Below, piece after piece: positions 16,475 through 25,062 of a DNA stretch of 64,000 bases. The first letter of the stretch is position 1, and each line of letters opens with the position of its first letter. The stretch spans positions 372,001-436,000 of the forward strand of contig JAVJPW010000005.1 in the NCBI GenBank assembly GCA_040217575.1, read 5' to 3'. The position numbers and the translations under genes are program-made. The stretch comes from Pacificispira sp040217575. GTDB lineage: Bacteria > Pseudomonadota > Alphaproteobacteria > UBA8366 > Aestuariispiraceae. The notes under the pieces were generated by a model. The model worked only from the letters and a program-made list of their open reading frames with translations, was not told where the DNA came from and searched no databases.

Positions 16475-17844
16475 GGTCCTGAATAGAATCCGGACGCGTT
16501 GATTGCCAGAAGTACGCCGATCAGCAGAACGGTCGTCACGGCCCCAAACAACCCGTTCCATTTCCACGCAACCGTCCAGCCGCCGGCCCCGGTAATGCGC
16601 GCCATGAATAGAACGGTTGCGGAAAACGGGGATACGTTCGTCCCCTGCCCCCACATGACCATCAGGGACAGCGCCAGGATTTCCGGCGCAAGGCCGATCG
16701 CTTCCGCCGGCAGGATGGACGTGACCAGGACGACCGTCACGACCGGGTGAATGCCCATTGCGCTGAACAGCGCATATCCCGCCATGATCGTAATGATCCA
16801 GGCCCATGCCGGAAGGACGGGAATCGGCCCCGTCCCACCCGCCTGGGCGTCGGGAATCAGGGCCGACACACCAACCCCGAAGACGGTTGCCCCAGTGAAC
16901 AGAAGCGCTTCGGCCCGCAGGTTGGGCAGGATTTCAAGCGCCCCGCGCGCCACCTGCCCCGGCCCGAACTCCGGGTCCCGGCGCCGAATCAGGACCGCCC
17001 AGATCAGCGCGAAAGGCGGTGCCGTTACCGCAAGCGCGATGGGAATGGACCAGTCCAACCCTTCCACAAACACAACGATACAGGCGAACAGCGCCGCCAG
17101 AATGCCGGCGACGCGAACGCCGACAGCCCGGCCAAGCGGTACCGGCGACGGTGCAGTGGCCTTCGCGGCGCGGCCGGGGGCACGTGCAAATGCCCGGTCG
17201 AACGCCCAGCCCCAGACCAGCAGCCCAATTGCGACCACAAAACCAAGCGGCCCCACATGGGACCAGGTAACTCCGGGGACGGATGCGATAATGAATGCCG
17301 TCCCGACATAAAGCGGCGACCAGCATGTGCCGGCCCCGAACCCCTGGATCATCGCCCGGCCCAGGCGCTTTTGCAGGGTCGGGTCCGCGCCCTTTGCGAT
17401 CATCGGCGTCAACAGGGACAGACCGGCCAGATTGAATGCGACCCCCAGAAAATGCCCCGCGCCGGTGACCCAGGCGAACCGCCGGCCCGGCGGCTGGCTG
17501 ACGACGGTATTGCGAAGCGCCAGAAGCGACGGGCTGCGGGTCGACGACGCCTGAAGCCAGACGATCGACGCAAACAGCAGCAGGAACGGCAACACCCGGA
17601 TGACGCCCCGTTCGGCGGTTGGCAGCGGATCGTCCGCGAAGGCGCAGGCCGCCAGCCCCGCCGCCAGAAAGGCGGATCCGACCGCGCGCTGCAGCAACGG
17701 AATGCGCCGGTATTCCAAAATCAGGAAGGAGACAACGGCCACCGCGGCGGCGTCCGTCAACCAGGCAATCTTGCTCAGTTCTCCACCGACGGTCAAAACC
17801 GCGACGGCCAGAAACAATGCGGTCGATATCCGGTCCGTTCCCAT
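16471..17844 (-). CDS. Multi-pass membrane permease, family not recognised
   Basis: A 457-residue very hydrophobic protein with roughly 11-13 membrane segments, for example ISTALFLAVAVLTVGGEL, GILAALFACIVVFVEGL and TVLLIGVLLAINASGF. Pseudo-repeated Gly/Pro elements (FNLAGLSLLTPMIAKG and GMGIHPVVTVVLVTSIL, then MWGQGTNVSPFSATVLF) recall ion-transporter-superfamily carriers with two re-entrant loops. I cannot name a substrate. The start is uncertain; ATG at 17844 leads straight into the first membrane helix, while the frame is open to 17910. It is convergent with the M24 gene and downstream of tRNA-Asn. Confidence 0.7.
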   Translation of the reverse strand: MGTDRISTALFLAVAVLTVGGELSKIAWLTDAAAVAVVSFLILEYRRIPLLQRAVGSAFLAAGLAACAFADDPLPTAERGVIRVLPFLLLFASIVWLQASSTRSPSLLALRNTVVSQPPGRRFAWVTGAGHFLGVAFNLAGLSLLTPMIAKGADPTLQKRLGRAMIQGFGAGTCWSPLYVGTAFIIASVPGVTWSHVGPLGFVVAIGLLVWGWAFDRAFARAPGRAAKATAPSPVPLGRAVGVRVAGILAALFACIVVFVEGLDWSIPIALAVTAPPFALIWAVLIRRRDPEFGPGQVARGALEILPNLRAEALLFTGATVFGVGVSALIPDAQAGGTGPIPVLPAWAWIITIMAGYALFSAMGIHPVVTVVLVTSILPAEAIGLAPEILALSLMVMWGQGTNVSPFSATVLFMARITGAGGWTVAWKWNGLFGAVTTVLLIGVLLAINASGFYSGP

Positions 17845-17922
17845 CTCGCCATCATGCGGCGTTCGTCGGACTTGGAAAGCCGTCCCGGCGGAAAGACATC
17901 TTGGCACCATGTTCCGGGAAAG

Positions 17923-17953
17923 AAAAAACGCCGCCCCAGAGGGACGGCGTTTC
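17923..17953 (-). terminator. Rho-independent terminator after tRNA-Asn
   Basis: Read on the minus strand, a GC-rich stem of about 10 pairs (AACGCCGTCCC with GGGCGGCGTT) closes a 4-base loop and runs into six T residues. It begins about 10 bases past the tRNA CCA end, so it separates the tRNA transcript from the downstream permease. Confidence 0.85.
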
Positions 17954-17961
17954 TCATGAAT

Positions 17962-18036
17962 TGGCTCCGCGGGTAGGATTCGAACCTACGGCCAACCGGT
18001 TAACAGCCGGTTGCTCTACCGCTGAGCTACCGCGGA
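17962..18036 (-). tRNA. tRNA-Asn (GTT)
   Basis: A 75-base cloverleaf on the minus strand. The acceptor stem pairs TCCGCGG with CCGCGGA, then discriminator G and an encoded CCA. The anticodon loop contains CTGTTAA with GTT at 34-36, which reads Asn codons. The D arm is TAGCTCAGCGGTAGAGCA and the T arm contains GGTTCGAATCC. Confidence 0.97.
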
Positions 18037-18087
18037 CCAGTCTATCGCACACTTTCGCGGGGATATTTCCCCTGCGCGCGGATGCGG

Positions 18088-18116
18088 CTTATAGCAATAG
18101 CCGCGTTGCCTGCCAA
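18088..18116 (-). promoter_or_regulatory. Sigma-70 type promoter for tRNA-Asn
   Basis: On the minus strand TTGGCA (18116-18111) and TATAAG (18093-18088) are separated by 17 bases. The -10 ends 51 bases before the tRNA 5' end. The leader holds a small hairpin, GGGGA-TATT-TCCCC. Confidence 0.65.
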
Positions 18117-18255
18117 GACCCGAAAATATCATAAATCCATGGAAACTTCAGCCGAAGGAAATCGGCTTTGTTTCAGCCTTCGTTAACAATTTGGCCCGAT
18201 AATACCCTATCGCTGGGTCCGGGGTGAAACCCGACATCTGAATGGGAGCAGCATC

Positions 18256-18987
18256 GTGAATTCCATACCGAAACGACGGCCTTTCGCCATCGAACGCCGC
18301 AACGGCCGATCGTCATCGAACGAATCCGTCGTCGAAAGCGCGGAACTTCGTGAAATCGCCGCGCTCAGAGAAGAGATATCCCTTCTGCGGGCGGAAATTT
18401 CGACCATGCAGCAATCGCGGACGGAACCGTCGTCCACGACTGCACCCGCCCCCGCGGCCGGCCGCGACGAAATTCAGGCGGTCCAGCTGGAAATCACGCA
18501 ACTGGTCAAATCGATCGCCAAGGCGAAACAGGAGATTGCCGCGATCAAGCATCCAATGGCCGATGACGACCGTCTGATCGCCGCGTCCAACGAACTGGAT
18601 GCCATCGTCTGCGCGACGGAGGCCGCGACCTGCGACATCCTGGACGCTGCGGAACGGATCGAAAAGGAAGCGGTAAACCTGGCCGCGCTGTGCCACGACG
18701 ACACCGACGTCGTCCCGGCAAGCGAGAAGATCGTCGGCGAGGTGATCCGGATCATGGAAGCCAGTAACTTCCAGGACATCACCGGCCAGCGCATTACGAA
18801 GGTTGTCGAGATTGTGCGCTTCATCGAACAGCGGGTGCTAGCCATGATCGACATTTGGGGTGTCGACGCTTTTGCCGAAATGCCCATCCAGACTGAGGCG
18901 ACCGGCACCGAGGCCGACCTTCTGAACGGCCCGCAACTGGAAAATCAGGGCATCAGCCAAGCGGACATCGACGCACTGTTTGACTAG
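18256..18987 (+). CDS. cheZ: CheZ-type CheY-P phosphatase
   Basis: A 243-residue protein. A coiled-coil helix near the N-terminus (AELREIAALREEISLLRAEI) is followed by a long helical hairpin. The CheZ catalytic signature SNFQDITGQRITKVV supplies Asp174 and Gln178, spaced as the active Asp/Gln of E. coli CheZ. The extreme C-terminus, after a flexible linker, is SQADIDALFD, a CheY-binding-type peptide. It should dephosphorylate a CheY-like response regulator. The start is GTG at 18256 with GGGAGCA 8 bases upstream. No other chemotaxis gene is in the window. Confidence 0.88.
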   Translation: MNSIPKRRPFAIERRNGRSSSNESVVESAELREIAALREEISLLRAEISTMQQSRTEPSSTTAPAPAAGRDEIQAVQLEITQLVKSIAKAKQEIAAIKHPMADDDRLIAASNELDAIVCATEAATCDILDAAERIEKEAVNLAALCHDDTDVVPASEKIVGEVIRIMEASNFQDITGQRITKVVEIVRFIEQRVLAMIDIWGVDAFAEMPIQTEATGTEADLLNGPQLENQGISQADIDALFD

Positions 18988-19012
18988 GTAAGAATTTCTC
19001 CTCCAAAACTCG

Positions 19013-19039
19013 AAAGGGGCGCCGAAGCGCCCCTTTTTC
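19013..19039 (+). terminator. Bidirectional rho-independent terminator between cheZ and icd
   Basis: A perfect 10-base-pair stem, AAAGGGGCGC with GCGCCCCTTT, closes a CGAA tetraloop and continues into T residues on the plus strand. Because the stem begins with AAA, the minus-strand reading also ends in Ts. It lies between the convergent stops of cheZ and icd and probably serves both. Confidence 0.9.
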
Positions 19040-19044
19040 TTGTC

Positions 19045-20268
19045 TTACCACTTGTCCATGGCGGTTTTCAGGTTTTCGTCGATCTTGTCCAGGAACTGGT
19101 TGGTCGTCAGCCACTTCTGATCTTCGCCGATCAGAAGTGCCAGGTCCTTGGTCATGTCGCCGCTTTCCACCGTCTCCACACACACGCGTTCCAGCGTATC
19201 GGCGAATTTGATGACATCCGGTGTGTCGTCGAACTTGCCGCGGTATTTCAGGCCGCGCGTCCAGGCGAAAATCGACGCGATCGGGTTGGTCGAGGTTTCC
19301 TTGCCCTGCTGATGCTGGCGGTAGTGGCGCGTCACGGTACCGTGGGCGGCCTCCGCTTCCACGACATTGCCGTCCGGCGTCATCAGAACGGACGTCATAA
19401 GGCCCAGGGAGCCAAATCCCTGGGCGACCGAATCGGACTGCACATCGCCGTCGTAGTTCTTGGCCGCCCAGACGAAGTCACCGGCGGATTTCATCGCGAA
19501 GGCGACCATATCGTCGATCAGACGGTGTTCGTACCAGATGCCTTCCTTCTTGAAGGTTTCTTCGAACTCGGCCTCATAGACTTCCTGAAACAGGTCCTTG
19601 AAGCGACCGTCATAGGCTTTCAGGATCGTGTTCTTGGTCGACAGATAGACGGGATATTTCCGCATCAGCCCATAGTTCATGCAGGCGCGTGCGAAACCGC
19701 GGATCGATTCGTCCAGGTTATACATGCCCATGGCAATGCCGGAGCCTTCAAACTTGAAGACCTGATGGCGGATCGTCTCCCCGTCCGGGTCTTCCGGCGT
19801 GAAGGTGATCGACAAAAGCCCGGCGCCCGGAACCGTGAAGTCCGTTGCCCGGTACTGGTCTCCGAAGGCATGGCGGGCAACGACGATGGGCTTCGACCAG
19901 TTGGTGACCAGCCGCGGCACGTTCTTGCACACGATCGGTTCGCGGAACACGGTGCCGTCCAGAATGTTCCGGATCGTCCCATTGGGCGACCGCCACATCT
20001 TCTTCAGGCCGAACTCCTCCACCCGGTCTTCATCCGGCGTGATCGTCGCGCATTTGACGCCGACACGGTGTTCCCGGATCGCATTGGCCGCGTCGATGGT
20101 GATCTGGTCGTCCGTCTCGTCCCGCTTCTCGACGCCCAGGTCGTAATATTTCAGGTCGATATCCAGATAGGGCAGGATCAGCTTGGACTTGATGAACTCC
20201 CAGATGATCCGGGTCATCTCATCGCCGTCCAGTTCAACGACGGGGTTTGCGACTTTAATCTTGGACAT
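19045..20268 (-). CDS. icd: NADP-dependent isocitrate dehydrogenase
   Basis: A 407-residue TCA-cycle enzyme that oxidises isocitrate to 2-oxoglutarate and CO2. Its length and segments such as NPVVELDGDEMTRIIWEFIK, SPNGTIRNILDGTVFREPI and KNYDGDVQSDSVAQGFGSLG mark it as the homodimeric eukaryote-like type common in alphaproteobacteria, not the E. coli type. The isocitrate-binding Ser and Arg lie in RSPNGTIRN. AHGTVTRHYRQHQQGKET closes the active site. The gene lies 153 bases after the DIDALFD-tailed protein on the same strand and ends at a shared terminator. Confidence 0.96.
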   Translation of the reverse strand: MSKIKVANPVVELDGDEMTRIIWEFIKSKLILPYLDIDLKYYDLGVEKRDETDDQITIDAANAIREHRVGVKCATITPDEDRVEEFGLKKMWRSPNGTIRNILDGTVFREPIVCKNVPRLVTNWSKPIVVARHAFGDQYRATDFTVPGAGLLSITFTPEDPDGETIRHQVFKFEGSGIAMGMYNLDESIRGFARACMNYGLMRKYPVYLSTKNTILKAYDGRFKDLFQEVYEAEFEETFKKEGIWYEHRLIDDMVAFAMKSAGDFVWAAKNYDGDVQSDSVAQGFGSLGLMTSVLMTPDGNVVEAEAAHGTVTRHYRQHQQGKETSTNPIASIFAWTRGLKYRGKFDDTPDVIKFADTLERVCVETVESGDMTKDLALLIGEDQKWLTTNQFLDKIDENLKTAMDKW

Positions 20269-20421
20269 GGGTTCGGGGCTCCCTTACGTGGAAATGTGCC
20301 CGGTCCGCGCGGTCGCAAACCGGACTGTTCGTGTCGCGGCGGACAATAGCCGACGGGTTATATCGCCGCAATCGGCACGCGTCGAGACGACGCGGGTTAA
20401 AAAATCCGGCGCCGCGACCGT

Positions 20422-20952
20422 TCAGTCGAACAGCGCATCGATGTCCGACTGGCCCATCACGGACCCGCCATGATCGGTCGGTCCTTCGGCGGCCATTTCA
20501 GCCTCGTACGCCTCCGCATCCATCGCGCCGTTGATCAGCGCGCTCATTGTGTCGATGCGACGGCGCAGCAGCCCGGCAGTCGTTGCGACCGTTTCCTGCA
20601 GCACCGCCGCCTGTTCACCATCGACCAGCACTCGCAGCTCCGTAAGGCGCTCCGCGATTTCCGTATCCATGCGTTCGATACAATCGTCCAGCGGCACACG
20701 ATATTTGTCCGGTGCCTGTTCATAGGCCCAAACCGCCAGTTCCTTGTGCTGGAAGTTGCTGTCGCGAAAATGCTCCTGATAGGTTTTCGGGACCCATGCC
20801 TCAGCCTCCGCCAGCATTTCCGGCATGTCCGGCACCATCTCAAGCATCATCACCAGCTCGTTGAAATGATTCAGATAGTCGGTCGACAGAAGGGTCTCGT
20901 CGTTGATCGTCGTGTTCTTGGTCAACTTTCGGTATGTGCTGGTGAGTTTCAC
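20422..20952 (-). CDS. Uncharacterised protein with a CheZ/FliM-like C-terminal DIDALFD tail
   Basis: A 176-residue soluble protein, mostly helical. The N-terminal half contains NHFNELVMMLEMVPDMPEML and HKELAVWAYEQAPDKYRVPL; a helix DTEIAERLTELRVLVDGEQA follows. I recognise no enzymatic motif. After a flexible stretch (AAEGPTDHGGSV) the chain ends MGQSDIDALFD. This matches the last residues of CheZ at 18256-18987 and resembles the SQAEIDALL peptide by which FliM binds CheY-P. It begins 23 bases after the LOG gene stop and precedes icd. A role in binding a CheY-like regulator is inferred from the tail and location only. Confidence 0.75.
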   Translation of the reverse strand: MKLTSTYRKLTKNTTINDETLLSTDYLNHFNELVMMLEMVPDMPEMLAEAEAWVPKTYQEHFRDSNFQHKELAVWAYEQAPDKYRVPLDDCIERMDTEIAERLTELRVLVDGEQAAVLQETVATTAGLLRRRIDTMSALINGAMDAEAYEAEMAAEGPTDHGGSVMGQSDIDALFD

Positions 20953-20975
20953 GCGCGTTCCCCTGACGTCGCCGA

Positions 20976-21569
20976 TCAGATCCGGTCCAGACGGTCTTCG
21001 GTGGTGATGCCTTCTGACGCCGCTTCAAGCAAGGCGGGAATGACTTCGCCGGGGCCTTCGACAATCCGGAAAAGATGCAGATAGCGTTCGCGTACGAAGC
21101 CTTCGCGTACCTGATGTTCCACCAGATGAACGAAATGATCCCAATAGCCGTCGACATTGACCAGAATGATTGGTTTGTCATGAAGCTGAAGCTGTTTCCA
21201 GGTTAGAATTTCGAACGTTTCGTCCAGCGTGCCCAACCCACCCGGTAAAACGACGAACCCGTCCGCCATTTCGGCCATCTGGAACTTCCGTTCGTGCATC
21301 GTGTCCGTACGGATCAGTTCGGTCACTCCTTCCAGCGCGACTTCCGCCCGGTCCAGAAAGTCAGGAATAATGCCGGTCACACGGCCACCGGCATTCAGAA
21401 CCGCTTCGGCCAGCGCCCCCATCAGCCCAACGCCACCGCCGCCATAGATCAGACGGATTTCCGCTTCCGCCAGGTGGCGCCCCAGCGTTTCCGCCGCATC
21501 GCGATAAGCCGCGCGTCCGCCAAAGCTGGAACCGCAGTAAACGCAAACTTTTGAAATTCTGGCGTGCAC
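20976..21569 (-). CDS. LOG-family protein (TIGR00730, nucleoside 5'-monophosphate phosphoribohydrolase type)
   Basis: A 197-residue Rossmann-like protein. The two family signatures are present: IYGGGGVGLMGALAEA and LPGGLGTLDETFEI. The opening SKVCVYCGSSFGG is also typical. Plant and bacterial members release bases such as cytokinins from their ribotides; many bacterial ones are misnamed lysine decarboxylases. GTG at 21569 was chosen because a strong Shine-Dalgarno (AGGAAAGGGTGA) precedes it and homology starts there; the frame is open to 21728. It heads a likely transcript with the DIDALFD-tailed protein. Confidence 0.88.
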   Translation of the reverse strand: MHARISKVCVYCGSSFGGRAAYRDAAETLGRHLAEAEIRLIYGGGGVGLMGALAEAVLNAGGRVTGIIPDFLDRAEVALEGVTELIRTDTMHERKFQMAEMADGFVVLPGGLGTLDETFEILTWKQLQLHDKPIILVNVDGYWDHFVHLVEHQVREGFVRERYLHLFRIVEGPGEVIPALLEAASEGITTEDRLDRI

Positions 21570-21803
21570 GGGATCACCCTTTCCTGCACGGGACCAACCC
21601 GGCCCCGTGTCGAAGTCTATCGAGCCTTGCGGATTATGGGAAACGGCTTTGCAGGACAAGCTGAAAATCCAGCCGGCGCGGAAAGCGCGCAGCCCTACCG
21701 ATCCATTTGCGCGCGGCCCATATGACATTTAGACTAAGCCTTGGACGGTGCGGACTGTATTCCAATCAAACCGTCCAATGACGCGATTGCGGCGGGGGGT
21801 TTT

Positions 21804-23063
21804 GTGTCAAAGACTGTTTGGATCGGCATCATCGGCGGCGGGCTTATCCTGCTGGCGCTTATTCTTGCCCTTTGGGAGGAGCCGGAGACCGCGACGACTG
21901 CGCCGGATTCGGAACAAAGTGAAAGTGCCGCGGACGGTACCGGCACAAATACGGCGGACGATACGCAAGACACATCCGTACAGTTGCCAGATGCCCCCGA
22001 CAGTCAGGACGGCGCCGACAACACCCAACAGGCTGCCACAGGCACGACTGCAGGAACGGGCGATTCCGGACAATCCGGTGCAAGTGCAACACAGGATGGC
22101 TCGGAAACCGCCACCGATGCAGCACCGGGACCCGACACAGCCCCCAGTTTCGATGTCATACGGATCGACCGGACCGGCGATGCCGTCATTGCCGGACGCG
22201 CCGAGCCGGGCGCGAATGTGACCATTCTGGACGGGGAAGATGTCCTTGGCACAGTGACCGCCGACAGCCGTGGTGAATGGGTTTTCCTGCCGTCCAGCCC
22301 GCTGGAGCCGGGGTCCCACGAATTGCGTCTGCGGGCGGAAACAGAAGGGTCCGACCCGGTGTTCGGCGGGGACGCCGTCGTTATGATGGTGCCGGAACGT
22401 GGTCAGGACATTGCCGGTCGGGAAACCGACGACCCGCAGGCACAGGAACCGCTGGTTCTTCTGATCCCCGACGGCAACCGACCCGGTGCCGAAGTCATTC
22501 AGGCACCGCCTGCCGACAGCAGCACATCCGATGCCGATGCGACGGATACGGACGCGTCTGATTCTTCGGGCCAGAACCTTGCGCAAACGGCAACGGCGGA
22601 ACCGGGCGGCGTCCGGTCCAGCGACGGCGCCCTGGCCGTAGACACGATCGACTACGACCCGCAAGGCAACATCTCGATCGCCGGGCGCGGACCGCAGGAC
22701 AGCGACATTGTCGCCTATCTGGATAACAGCGCCCTTGGCGCGGCACCGGTCGATCAGGACGGCGACTGGCGCATCAATCCGGACCGGGAAGTAGCGCCCG
22801 GTGTCTACAGGCTGCGGCTTGATGCATTGCGGGACGGAAACGTCGTATCGCGCCTGGAAATCCCTTTCAGCCGCGCCGCGCCGCTGACAGACCTCGACAG
22901 CGATGCGTTCATCGTCGTACAACCCGGCAACAGTCTCTGGCGAATTGCCAGAAGAACCCTTGGAACCGGCTTCAACTACACCATCATATATGAAGCCAAC
23001 AACGACCAGATTCGCGACCCGGACCTGATTTACCCGGGCCAGGTCTTCGAAATTCCGCGCTGA
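21804..23063 (+). CDS. Membrane-anchored protein with two repeated beta-domains and a C-terminal LysM domain
   Basis: About 419 residues. An N-terminal membrane helix (VWIGIIGGGLILLALILAL) anchors a Ser/Thr/Asp/Gln-rich linker. Two related domains follow, one starting FDVIRIDRTGDAVIAGRAEP and one starting VDTIDYDPQGNISIAGRGPQ; both resemble bacterial Ig-like folds. The C-terminus is a LysM domain (FIVVQPGNSLWRIARRTLG ... DLIYPGQVFEIP), which binds peptidoglycan. It should therefore span from the inner membrane to the cell wall. GTG at 21804 has GGGGGG upstream; TTG at 21741 would add 21 residues. Confidence 0.85.
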   Translation: MSKTVWIGIIGGGLILLALILALWEEPETATTAPDSEQSESAADGTGTNTADDTQDTSVQLPDAPDSQDGADNTQQAATGTTAGTGDSGQSGASATQDGSETATDAAPGPDTAPSFDVIRIDRTGDAVIAGRAEPGANVTILDGEDVLGTVTADSRGEWVFLPSSPLEPGSHELRLRAETEGSDPVFGGDAVVMMVPERGQDIAGRETDDPQAQEPLVLLIPDGNRPGAEVIQAPPADSSTSDADATDTDASDSSGQNLAQTATAEPGGVRSSDGALAVDTIDYDPQGNISIAGRGPQDSDIVAYLDNSALGAAPVDQDGDWRINPDREVAPGVYRLRLDALRDGNVVSRLEIPFSRAAPLTDLDSDAFIVVQPGNSLWRIARRTLGTGFNYTIIYEANNDQIRDPDLIYPGQVFEIPR

Positions 23064-23092
23064 TGCGCGATATGACCTAGGGGTTTGATTCG

Positions 23093-23797
23093 ATGCCTAG
23101 TTTCATGAATGGCGTCCTTGTTCCCATTCACAAGGAAGGCTATCCGTTTATCGTACTGTTCGTGGTGGCCACACTGGGGCTGGGAATGCTGTGGAGCCCG
23201 CTTTGGTTTGTCGGCCTGGTGCTGAGCGCGTGGTGCGTCTATTTCTTTCGCGATCCGGATCGTGTCACCCCCACGCGACAGGGACTGGTGATCAGCCCCG
23301 CCGACGGCGTGGTGCAAAGCGTGGACAAAGCGGAACCGCCCGCTGAATTGGATATGCCGGCGAAATCGGTCTGGCGCGTCTGCGTCTTCATGAATGTGTT
23401 CGATGTGCATGTGAACCGCGCGCCCACGGACGGCGTCATCCGAAAGATGGAATACCGTCCCGGCAAGTTCGTGAACGCATCTCTGGACAAGGCAAGCGTC
23501 GACAATGAACGCCAGTCCTTTCGCATCGAAGCCGCAAACGGCAAGGAACTGGCGGTGGTTCAGATTGCGGGACTGGTTGCGCGCCGCATTCTCGCGGATG
23601 TGGAAACCGGCGACGATGTCCTGGCCGGTCAGCGCATCGGCATGATCCGATTTGGAAGCCGGGTAGATGTCTATCTGCCGCCGAATGTAGTGCCGCTGGT
23701 CGCGGTGGGACAGCGCGCGGTTGCCGGCGAAACCGTCATAGCGGACCTAGGTGGTCCGAAAGGCAAGGAACCGCCCCGCGAAGGCGCAATCCGGTAG
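23093..23797 (+). CDS. psd: Phosphatidylserine decarboxylase proenzyme, short type
   Basis: A 234-residue membrane-associated enzyme that makes phosphatidylethanolamine. Two hydrophobic segments lie near the N-terminus (FIVLFVVATLGLGMLWSPLW and LVLSAWCVYFF). The conserved SPADGVVQ and VFDVHVNRAP follow. The self-cleavage site is the Gly-Ser in IRFGSRVDVYLP, giving a pyruvoyl group on a small alpha subunit of about 46 residues. It lies 49 bases before pssA, so the two consecutive enzymes of the pathway are probably one operon. Confidence 0.94.
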   Translation: MPSFMNGVLVPIHKEGYPFIVLFVVATLGLGMLWSPLWFVGLVLSAWCVYFFRDPDRVTPTRQGLVISPADGVVQSVDKAEPPAELDMPAKSVWRVCVFMNVFDVHVNRAPTDGVIRKMEYRPGKFVNASLDKASVDNERQSFRIEAANGKELAVVQIAGLVARRILADVETGDDVLAGQRIGMIRFGSRVDVYLPPNVVPLVAVGQRAVAGETVIADLGGPKGKEPPREGAIR

Positions 23798-23846
23798 GCC
23801 AGCGCCCGCACCTGTTGCGAACGCAATCGGGAAAGAAGCAAAGACA

Positions 23847-24704
23847 ATGCTACGTGCAAGACGCAAACGCCGCGAAAGCCCGCGCACAAAGGGAATGACC
23901 GTTGCGCGGTTGATTCCCAATATGATCACGATCGCATCGACCTGTGCGGGGCTGACCGGCATTCGCTATGCCCTGGACGAACGATGGGAGTTCGCGGTCG
24001 CAGCGATTATCGTCGCCGCTGTCCTGGACGCATTGGATGGGCGGATGGCGCGCCTTCTGCGTGCGACCAGCGACTTCGGCGCACAGTTGGACTCCCTTTC
24101 GGACTTTGTTGCGTTCGGCGTATGCCCGGCACTGATCCTGTGGCTTTGGGGGCTGTCAGACCTGGGTGGCCCCGGCTGGTGGATTGCCTTGTTCTTTGCC
24201 GTCTGCTGCGGACTGCGTCTGGCGCGCTTCAACAGCCGCTTGGACAAGCTTCCCCCCTATGCCTACAACTATTTTCAGGGCGTACCCGCACCGATGGGGG
24301 CCGCAATCTGCCTTATGCCGCTGGCCCTGGGGTTCGTTTTGGGCGACGCCAATGCAGTGCCCAGCTGGGCCGCCGCGGCCTGGGGCGTTGCCACCGCCCT
24401 GCTGATGGTCAGTGAAGTTCCGACCTTTTCCTTCAAGAAATTCAAGCTCGCGCCGCGTCTGATCCTGCCTTTCATGGTGGCAGTCGGTATTGCCTTGGCC
24501 GGGTTGGCCAGCAATCCGTGGTTCACGCTTCTGTCGATTGGCGTCCTTTACCTGGCAACCCTTCCCGTCGCTGTCGTGCGGTTTTCAAAATTGCGGGAAG
24601 AAGCGATGCGGCTGCAGGATATCGAGGATCAGGAGGCAAAGTCCGAGGCACAGGCCGAAAGCGCCGGCGACGTGACGCCGCTGCGCGGTGCTAAAAATCA
24701 ATAG
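23847..24704 (+). CDS. pssA: CDP-diacylglycerol-serine O-phosphatidyltransferase
   Basis: A 285-residue multi-pass membrane enzyme that makes phosphatidylserine, the substrate of the adjacent Psd. The CDP-alcohol phosphotransferase signature DG-x2-AR-x8-G-x3-D-x3-D is complete in DGRMARLLRATSDFGAQLDS plus the following Asp. It opens with a basic segment (MLRARRKRRESPRTKG) before LIPNMITIASTCAGLTGIRY. About seven further hydrophobic helices follow. ATG at 23847 was chosen over the longer frame at 23751, which overlaps psd. Confidence 0.93.
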   Translation: MLRARRKRRESPRTKGMTVARLIPNMITIASTCAGLTGIRYALDERWEFAVAAIIVAAVLDALDGRMARLLRATSDFGAQLDSLSDFVAFGVCPALILWLWGLSDLGGPGWWIALFFAVCCGLRLARFNSRLDKLPPYAYNYFQGVPAPMGAAICLMPLALGFVLGDANAVPSWAAAAWGVATALLMVSEVPTFSFKKFKLAPRLILPFMVAVGIALAGLASNPWFTLLSIGVLYLATLPVAVVRFSKLREEAMRLQDIEDQEAKSEAQAESAGDVTPLRGAKNQ

Positions 24705-24710
24705 CCCCGA

Positions 24711-25016
24711 TCAGTAACCCAGACAGCGGAAAGTGACGCGGTTCTTTTTGCTGAGAGGGCAGCTGTTGAAGAACGTATCATGTTCCCAGACTTCGGCACT
24801 GCGCGTACCGGCCGGACATTCCGCAAGTGCCATCGCGAACAACTGGTCCCGGGTCGTCGTCTGACCGGAATAACAAAATGCCACCGTCTGCAATTCCGTC
24901 GGCGGCGTGCCGCCCGTATCCGTCGGGCCGGGCGGGTCCGCGCATGCAGAAAGAATCGCGGCCGACAATCCCAAGACCGGCACAATTTTGAACATGCTGG
25001 CAAATTTGCTTTCCAT
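24711..25016 (-). CDS. Small hypothetical lipoprotein
   Basis: A 101-residue protein with a lipoprotein signal peptide: MFKIVPVLGLSAAIL followed by the lipobox LSAC, so Cys25 should be lipidated. The mature part starts ADPPGPTDTGGTPPTEL, a flexible spacer, and then carries three more Cys residues (VAFCYSGQT, LAECPAGT and FFNSCPLS), plus one at the end (FRCLGY). Paired disulphides in the periplasm are likely. AAGGTCC precedes the ATG. Function is unknown. Confidence 0.75.
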   Translation of the reverse strand: MESKFASMFKIVPVLGLSAAILSACADPPGPTDTGGTPPTELQTVAFCYSGQTTTRDQLFAMALAECPAGTRSAEVWEHDTFFNSCPLSKKNRVTFRCLGY

Positions 25017-25062
25017 GCCGGACCTTATGCCACGAACCGTGCCGAAGTCACACCGGAATCAA

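Noticed and set aside
17962..18036. Genomic-island attachment at tRNA-Asn
   Set aside because: No integrase, no repeat of the tRNA 3' end and no change in gene type nearby.
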